Assembly: GCF_009857915.1 (NCBI RefSeq)
Contig: NZ_WWCM01000021.1
Location: forward strand, 1 to 63,673
DNA length: 63,673 nt
Direction: 5' to 3'
Origin: Duganella qianjiadongensis
GTDB lineage: Bacteria > Pseudomonadota > Gammaproteobacteria > Burkholderiales > Burkholderiaceae_D
Numbering within the stretch: the stretch's first letter is position 1; every line of letters begins with the position of its first letter. A program made the translations under genes and the position numbers. Below, one piece after another: positions 60,474-63,673 of this stretch. Under the pieces are notes generated by a model that had not been told where the DNA came from, did no database searches, and was given only the letters and a program-made list of their open reading frames with translations.

Positions 60474-61790
60474 ATGAAAAAGCTTGCTACCCTGCTGCCG
60501 CTGGCGGCCCTGCTACTCGGCCCCGTGCCCGCCATCAGCCATGCCGAAACCAGCACCGTCAAGCATCCGGCCTGGACGCGCAGCGCCAACATCTATCAGG
60601 TGAACCTGCGCCAGTTCAGCAAGGAAGGCACGCTCAATGCGTTTGCCAGCAACCTGCCGCGTCTGAAAGCCATGGGCGTGGATGTAATCTGGCTCATGCC
60701 CATCCACCCTATCGGTGAGCGTAACCGCAAAGGCACGCTGGGTAGCTACTACGCGGTCAAGGATTACATGGCCGTCAGCCCCGACTACGGGACCACGGAA
60801 GACCTGCGCCGCCTGGTCAAACAGGCCCACGCGATGGGCATGAAAGTGATACTGGACTGGGTGGGCAATCACACGTCGTGGGACAACAAATGGGCCACCG
60901 AGCATCCGGACTGGTTCAAGAAGAACGACAAGGGCGAAATCTATTCCGTCACCTTCAAGAACGAAGCAGGCGAAATGGAAGAGTGGACCGATGTGATCGG
61001 CCTCGATTTCACCAACAAGGCGCTGTGGAAAGGCATGACCGATGCCATGGCCTACTGGGTGCGCACAGCTGACATCGACGGCTTCCGCTGCGACGCCGCC
61101 GGTCTGATCCCGACCCCGTTCTGGAATCAGGCGCGCACCGAGCTCAATAAGATCAAGCCCGTGTTCATGCTGGCCGAGTGGAACGAGCCCGATCTGCACG
61201 AGCATGCGTTCGATGCCAGCTACGACTGGCCACTGAGCACCCTGATGATCAAGATCGGCAAAGGCGAAGCCAATGCCAGCGACCTGCGCAACTTCCTTGC
61301 CAAGCCGCCCAAGGCCTATCCGCGCGACGCCTACCGGCTGGAGTTCACCAGCAACCACGACGTCAACTCCTGGCAGGGCACCGACAAGGAGCTATATGGC
61401 CCGGCCTATGGCGCCATGGCAGTGCTCAGCTACACCCTGCCCGGCATACCGATGATTTACAACGGCCAGGAATCGCGGCTGGAAAAACGTCTGGAATTCT
61501 TCGAGAAAGACCCGATCGACTGGAAAACCTATGAACTGGAAGGCTTCTACACGGGCCTGAACCAGCTCAAGAAAGCCAATCCGGCGCTGTGGAATGGTGC
61601 AGCCGGCGGTGCGCTGCAAATGCTCGACGTGGGCAACGAGCAGCTGTTTGCCTTCAAGCGCGAACAGGGCAAAAACAGCGTGCGGGTAATCGTCAACCTG
61701 AGCAACACGGTGCAGAAATACAAGCTGGCCGGTGATGAAGGTCCGGCCCAGCTCAAGCCGTGGCGCTGGCGCATTCTGGTTTCCGAATAA
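60474..61790 (+). CDS. GH13 alpha-amylase family glycoside hydrolase (exported)
   Basis: A 438-residue enzyme that acts on alpha-glucans or maltooligosaccharides. The GH13 barrel shows WLMPIHPIGERNRKGTLGSYY, DWVGNHTSW (region I), GFRCDAAGLI (nucleophile Asp, region II), LAEWNEPD (acid/base Glu, region III) and FTSNHDVNSW (region IV). It has a short signal peptide (LLPLAALLLGPVPAISHA) and a small C-terminal beta domain. AAGGAG precedes the ATG, eight bases after the S9 peptidase stop; the pairing of a peptidase and an amylase suggests polymer scavenging. Confidence 0.94.
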   Translation: MKKLATLLPLAALLLGPVPAISHAETSTVKHPAWTRSANIYQVNLRQFSKEGTLNAFASNLPRLKAMGVDVIWLMPIHPIGERNRKGTLGSYYAVKDYMAVSPDYGTTEDLRRLVKQAHAMGMKVILDWVGNHTSWDNKWATEHPDWFKKNDKGEIYSVTFKNEAGEMEEWTDVIGLDFTNKALWKGMTDAMAYWVRTADIDGFRCDAAGLIPTPFWNQARTELNKIKPVFMLAEWNEPDLHEHAFDASYDWPLSTLMIKIGKGEANASDLRNFLAKPPKAYPRDAYRLEFTSNHDVNSWQGTDKELYGPAYGAMAVLSYTLPGIPMIYNGQESRLEKRLEFFEKDPIDWKTYELEGFYTGLNQLKKANPALWNGAAGGALQMLDVGNEQLFAFKREQGKNSVRVIVNLSNTVQKYKLAGDEGPAQLKPWRWRILVSE

Positions 61791-61808
61791 AGCGCAGGCA
61801 GCCATCAG

Positions 61809-61852
61809 AACGGCCCGGCGGGATGCATAGCACCCGCCGGGCCGTTGTTTTT
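61809..61852. terminator. Bidirectional rho-independent terminator (amylase / M20 peptidase)
   Basis: Fourteen-base perfect arms AACGGCCCGGCGGG (61809-61822) and CCCGCCGGGCCGTT (61833-61846), then GTTTTTA on the plus strand. It lies between two convergent genes. Confidence 0.93.
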
Positions 61853-63251
61853 AGTCCGTCGCCAGCCGCTTGCCCAGCCGGTACAGGAACTCCTGCCCGT
61901 CGTACAGCGACTTCACGCGGATGTGCTCATTCAGGCCATGGGCACCGCTGCCCTCGGGGCCGGCAAACATGCCGCTCACGCCATAGGTCCAGATTCCGCC
62001 GTTATTGAGGAAGCGGCCGTCCGTGCCACCGGTGGACATGGTGGGGATGACCGGCACGCCGGGCCACATCTGCTTGCTGGTTTCTTCGATGGCCTTCATC
62101 AGCTCCGGCGTCAGCGGCGGTATCGGTGCCCCCTCGCCTTCGCCGATGCGGGTGATGCGGATCTGCTCATCGGCCACCACGCGCTTCAGGGTCGCTTCTA
62201 CTTCGGCCACCGTTTCCTGCGGCAGAATGCGGCAGTTGATGTTGGCGCGGGCGCGCTGCGGCTGGGCGTTGTCGGCATGGCCGGCATCCACTTTGGTGGC
62301 GATGCAGGTAGTGCGCACGGTGGCGTTGTGTGCAGGGCTAATTGCATACAGGCGCTCCAGTGCAGCCATGTCCGGCGGGTCCTGCAGAATGGCCTTCATA
62401 TCGGCTGCCACCTGCCCCGTCTCGATGGTGGACATGCGCTCGTAGAAGGCGCGCGTCACGTCGGACAGGCGGAACGGGAAATCGAATTTGCCCAGACGGC
62501 TCAGGCCTTCCGACAGACGGTAGATGGCATTGTCGCGGCGCGGCACCGAGCTGTGGCCGCCGGGGTTGGTCACTTCGAACTGGAAGGACTGATAGATTTT
62601 TTCGCCAGCCTGTATGCCATGGCGCACCGGCTTGTCGTTCTTGTCCAGCAGGCCGCTGCCGCCTTCGTTGAGGGCGATCTCGGCATCGATCAGGTTGCGG
62701 TGATGCTTGAACAGGTATTCGGCACCATCGAATTCGGTCGGCACCATCTCTTCGTCGCAGGTCAGCGCCATGATGATGTCGCGCTTGGGGGCCAGTTTCT
62801 CTTTCTTGTAGCGCAGCATATTCGCCACGAAGGAGGCGGCCATGGCCTTGTCGTCGGAAGCGCCGCGGGCATAGAACACGCCGTCTTCTTCGATCAGCTT
62901 GAACGGATCGCGCACCCAGTCGGCGCGGTTGGCTTCTACCACGTCGATGTGGGCCAGCAGCAGCAGCGGCTTGCGGCTGCCGTCGCCCTTGAGGCGCGCC
63001 ACCAGATTGCCTTTTTTAGGGCCGCCGGGCGGAATGATGATCTGCATTTCGCTGTCTTTAAAACCGCCCTGTTTGAGGCGCTTGGCCATTTTCTGCGCCG
63101 CCAGCGTGCACGATCCGGCAGAATTGGTGGTGTTGGTTTCCACCAGTTCCTGATAGATTTCGCGCATCTGTGCCTGTACCGGGGTCAGTGCAGCCCCATG
63201 CGCCCAGCCTGCTGCCACGCACGCTACCAGCGCGCAGAGTGTCTTTTTCAT
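61851..63251 (-). CDS. M20 family metallopeptidase (exported)
   Basis: A 466-residue zinc peptidase of the M20/ArgE/DapE/CPG2 group. Metal and catalytic residues appear in LLLLAHIDVVEANRADW, ARGASDDKAMAA, LTCDEEMVPTEFDGAEYL, and the C-terminal GSGAHGLNEHIRV His; the dimerisation (lid) domain lies between. A signal peptide (KTLCALVACVAAGWAHGA) opens at ATG 63251, preceded by GGGAC. It should remove amino acids from peptides in the periplasm, completing the chain of peptidases in this region. Confidence 0.94.
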   Translation of the reverse strand: MKKTLCALVACVAAGWAHGAALTPVQAQMREIYQELVETNTTNSAGSCTLAAQKMAKRLKQGGFKDSEMQIIIPPGGPKKGNLVARLKGDGSRKPLLLLAHIDVVEANRADWVRDPFKLIEEDGVFYARGASDDKAMAASFVANMLRYKKEKLAPKRDIIMALTCDEEMVPTEFDGAEYLFKHHRNLIDAEIALNEGGSGLLDKNDKPVRHGIQAGEKIYQSFQFEVTNPGGHSSVPRRDNAIYRLSEGLSRLGKFDFPFRLSDVTRAFYERMSTIETGQVAADMKAILQDPPDMAALERLYAISPAHNATVRTTCIATKVDAGHADNAQPQRARANINCRILPQETVAEVEATLKRVVADEQIRITRIGEGEGAPIPPLTPELMKAIEETSKQMWPGVPVIPTMSTGGTDGRFLNNGGIWTYGVSGMFAGPEGSGAHGLNEHIRVKSLYDGQEFLYRLGKRLATD

Positions 63252-63331
63252 TGCAGTCCCATCAAGAATTAGCGAAAAAGACAAATTTATACCCCGAAAA
63301 TATTGCTGTCAATAAAATAGGCACATGCCTC

Positions 63332-63362
63332 TTGCCAAACCCGGGGGGAGGTCTGCTATAAT
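63332..63362 (+). promoter_or_regulatory. Promoter of the second tRNA-Phe gene
   Basis: TTGCCA (63332-63337) and a perfect TATAAT (63357-63362) are 19 bases apart, a long spacer; the tRNA starts 11 bases later. The segment GTCTGCTATAAT is shared with copy 1. Confidence 0.6.
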
Positions 63363-63372
63363 CTTGCTCCTT

Positions 63373-63448
63373 GGCCTGGTAGCTCAGTTGGTAGAGCAGA
63401 GGATTGAAAATCCTTGTGTCGGTGGTTCGATTCCGCCCCGGGCCACCA
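63373..63448 (+). tRNA. tRNA-Phe (GAA), copy 2
   Basis: Identical over all 76 bases to the copy at 18714-18789, including encoded CCA, with the same anticodon GAA and cloverleaf pairings. It is in the same orientation as copy 1. Confidence 0.98.
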
Positions 63449-63461
63449 AGAATAAAAAGTG

Positions 63462-63491
63462 AAAACGCCGATCCTTGAAGTCGGCGTTTTT
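63462..63491 (+). terminator. Rho-independent terminator of tRNA-Phe copy 2
   Basis: Arms AAAACGCCGA (63462-63471) and TCGGCGTTTT (63481-63490) with loop TCCTTGAAG and a T-run at 63487-63491. Confidence 0.8.
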
Positions 63492-63549
63492 CGTTTTGGC
63501 CCAGACTTCCCTACTCTACGGTCTATTTCCTGCCCACGTCAGCCAGAAC

Positions 63550-63673
63550 GGACCTGTCAGGAATTTTGTGTGCCGGGGTCGCGGTTCGTAGTTAATTAAT
63601 CGCGTTGGTGAAGCGTTCCCCAAACAGAATGGCAAACTGGTTTGCTGCCATCTTCCAAGTTCGCTGCGGCATC
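63550..63673 (-). mobile_element. IS256-family insertion sequence, 3' end (partial)
   Basis: The transposase fragment below and a possible terminal inverted repeat (GGACCTGTCAGGAATTTTGT and following, starting near 63550) mark the end of an insertion sequence whose main part lies beyond the window. It stands about 60 bases after the terminator of tRNA-Phe copy 2. The exact end of the element cannot be fixed without its other terminus. Confidence 0.6.
63592..63673 (-). CDS. Transposase, IS256 family (C-terminal fragment at window edge)
   Basis: The last 27 codons read PQRTWKMAANQFAILFGERF followed by TNAIN and TAA. Ends of the form W-K-x-A-x-x-Q-F-A-I-x-F-x-x-R-F are characteristic of IS256-type mutator transposases. 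The N-terminal part and the DDE residues are outside the window, so it is not known whether the gene is intact. Confidence 0.62.
   Translation of the reverse strand, partial: MPQRTWKMAANQFAILFGERFTNAIN

Noticed and set aside
18714..63448. Integrative and conjugative element or genomic island between the tRNA-Phe copies
   Set aside because: No integrase, relaxase or phage gene is visible inside, both tRNAs are complete, and the interval holds core genes such as aceA and trhP with host-like codon use. A duplicated tRNA unit or rearrangement is the simpler view.
1..63673. CRISPR arrays, prophage modules, toxin-antitoxin pairs
   Set aside because: I found no series of short direct repeats with spacers, no structural phage genes and no recognisable small toxin-antitoxin pair in any part of the window.

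Overview
This window comes from a Burkholderiales bacterium, most likely of the family Oxalobacteraceae (Massilia/Duganella/Janthinobacterium type). The evidence is the first ~114 bases of a 16S rRNA gene at the left edge (minus strand, betaproteobacterial sequence), the order mltA-apaG-rpe-gph-trpEGDC, a 526-residue isocitrate lyase, a PEP-CTERM protein and a GC-rich genome with dense genes. Identifications were made by eye from translated sequence; no database search was run.

Layout. 1-450: 16S 5' end, leader with boxA, and the rrn promoter. 466-5967: housekeeping genes (enoyl-CoA hydratase, MFS carrier, MltA, ApaG, ribulose-phosphate epimerase, phosphoglycolate phosphatase) and a 45-residue membrane protein too short for ordinary gene calling. 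5994-10209: the tryptophan operon trpEGDC, preceded by a 28-codon leader peptide with four Trp codons and a rho-independent attenuator. 10202-16522: five minus-strand genes in tight array (2Fe-2S subunit, molybdopterin subunit, MobA-like nucleotidyltransferase, M61 peptidase, diguanylate cyclase). 16640-18635: DsbC-like isomerase and a UbiH-type hydroxylase. 18714-18789: tRNA-Phe, followed by a beaten-down outer-membrane protein fragment.

20281-32462: accessory and surface functions, namely two DUF4214 proteins (one lipoprotein, one 1192-residue secreted repeat protein), a DUF885 peptidase, an STAS/PP2C-phosphatase signalling pair, a PHB-depolymerase-like esterase and a solute-binding protein. 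32573-41266: central metabolism and regulation, with isocitrate lyase, an HDAC-type deacetylase, a Pat-like acyl-CoA synthetase/acetyltransferase, a glutathione transferase and the tRNA hydroxylation protein TrhP. Perfect FNR/ANR boxes lie upstream of the deacetylase and of trhP, each centred 41.5 bases before a plausible start site.

41429-63251: an unusual concentration of exported peptidases (three S9, M28, S8, M1, M20) with a GH13 amylase, a PEP-CTERM protein, a RelA/SpoT-like protein of unknown role and small unknown proteins. One of the S9 proteins seems to have lost its catalytic residues. The window closes with a second, identical tRNA-Phe, its terminator, and the end of an IS256-family element.

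The most interesting signals are regulatory: the trp attenuator; oxygen-responsive boxes in front of the lysine-deacetylase/acetyltransferase pair and of trhP; and one palindrome (ATGTCT-N6-AGACAT) found in two distant AT-rich promoters.
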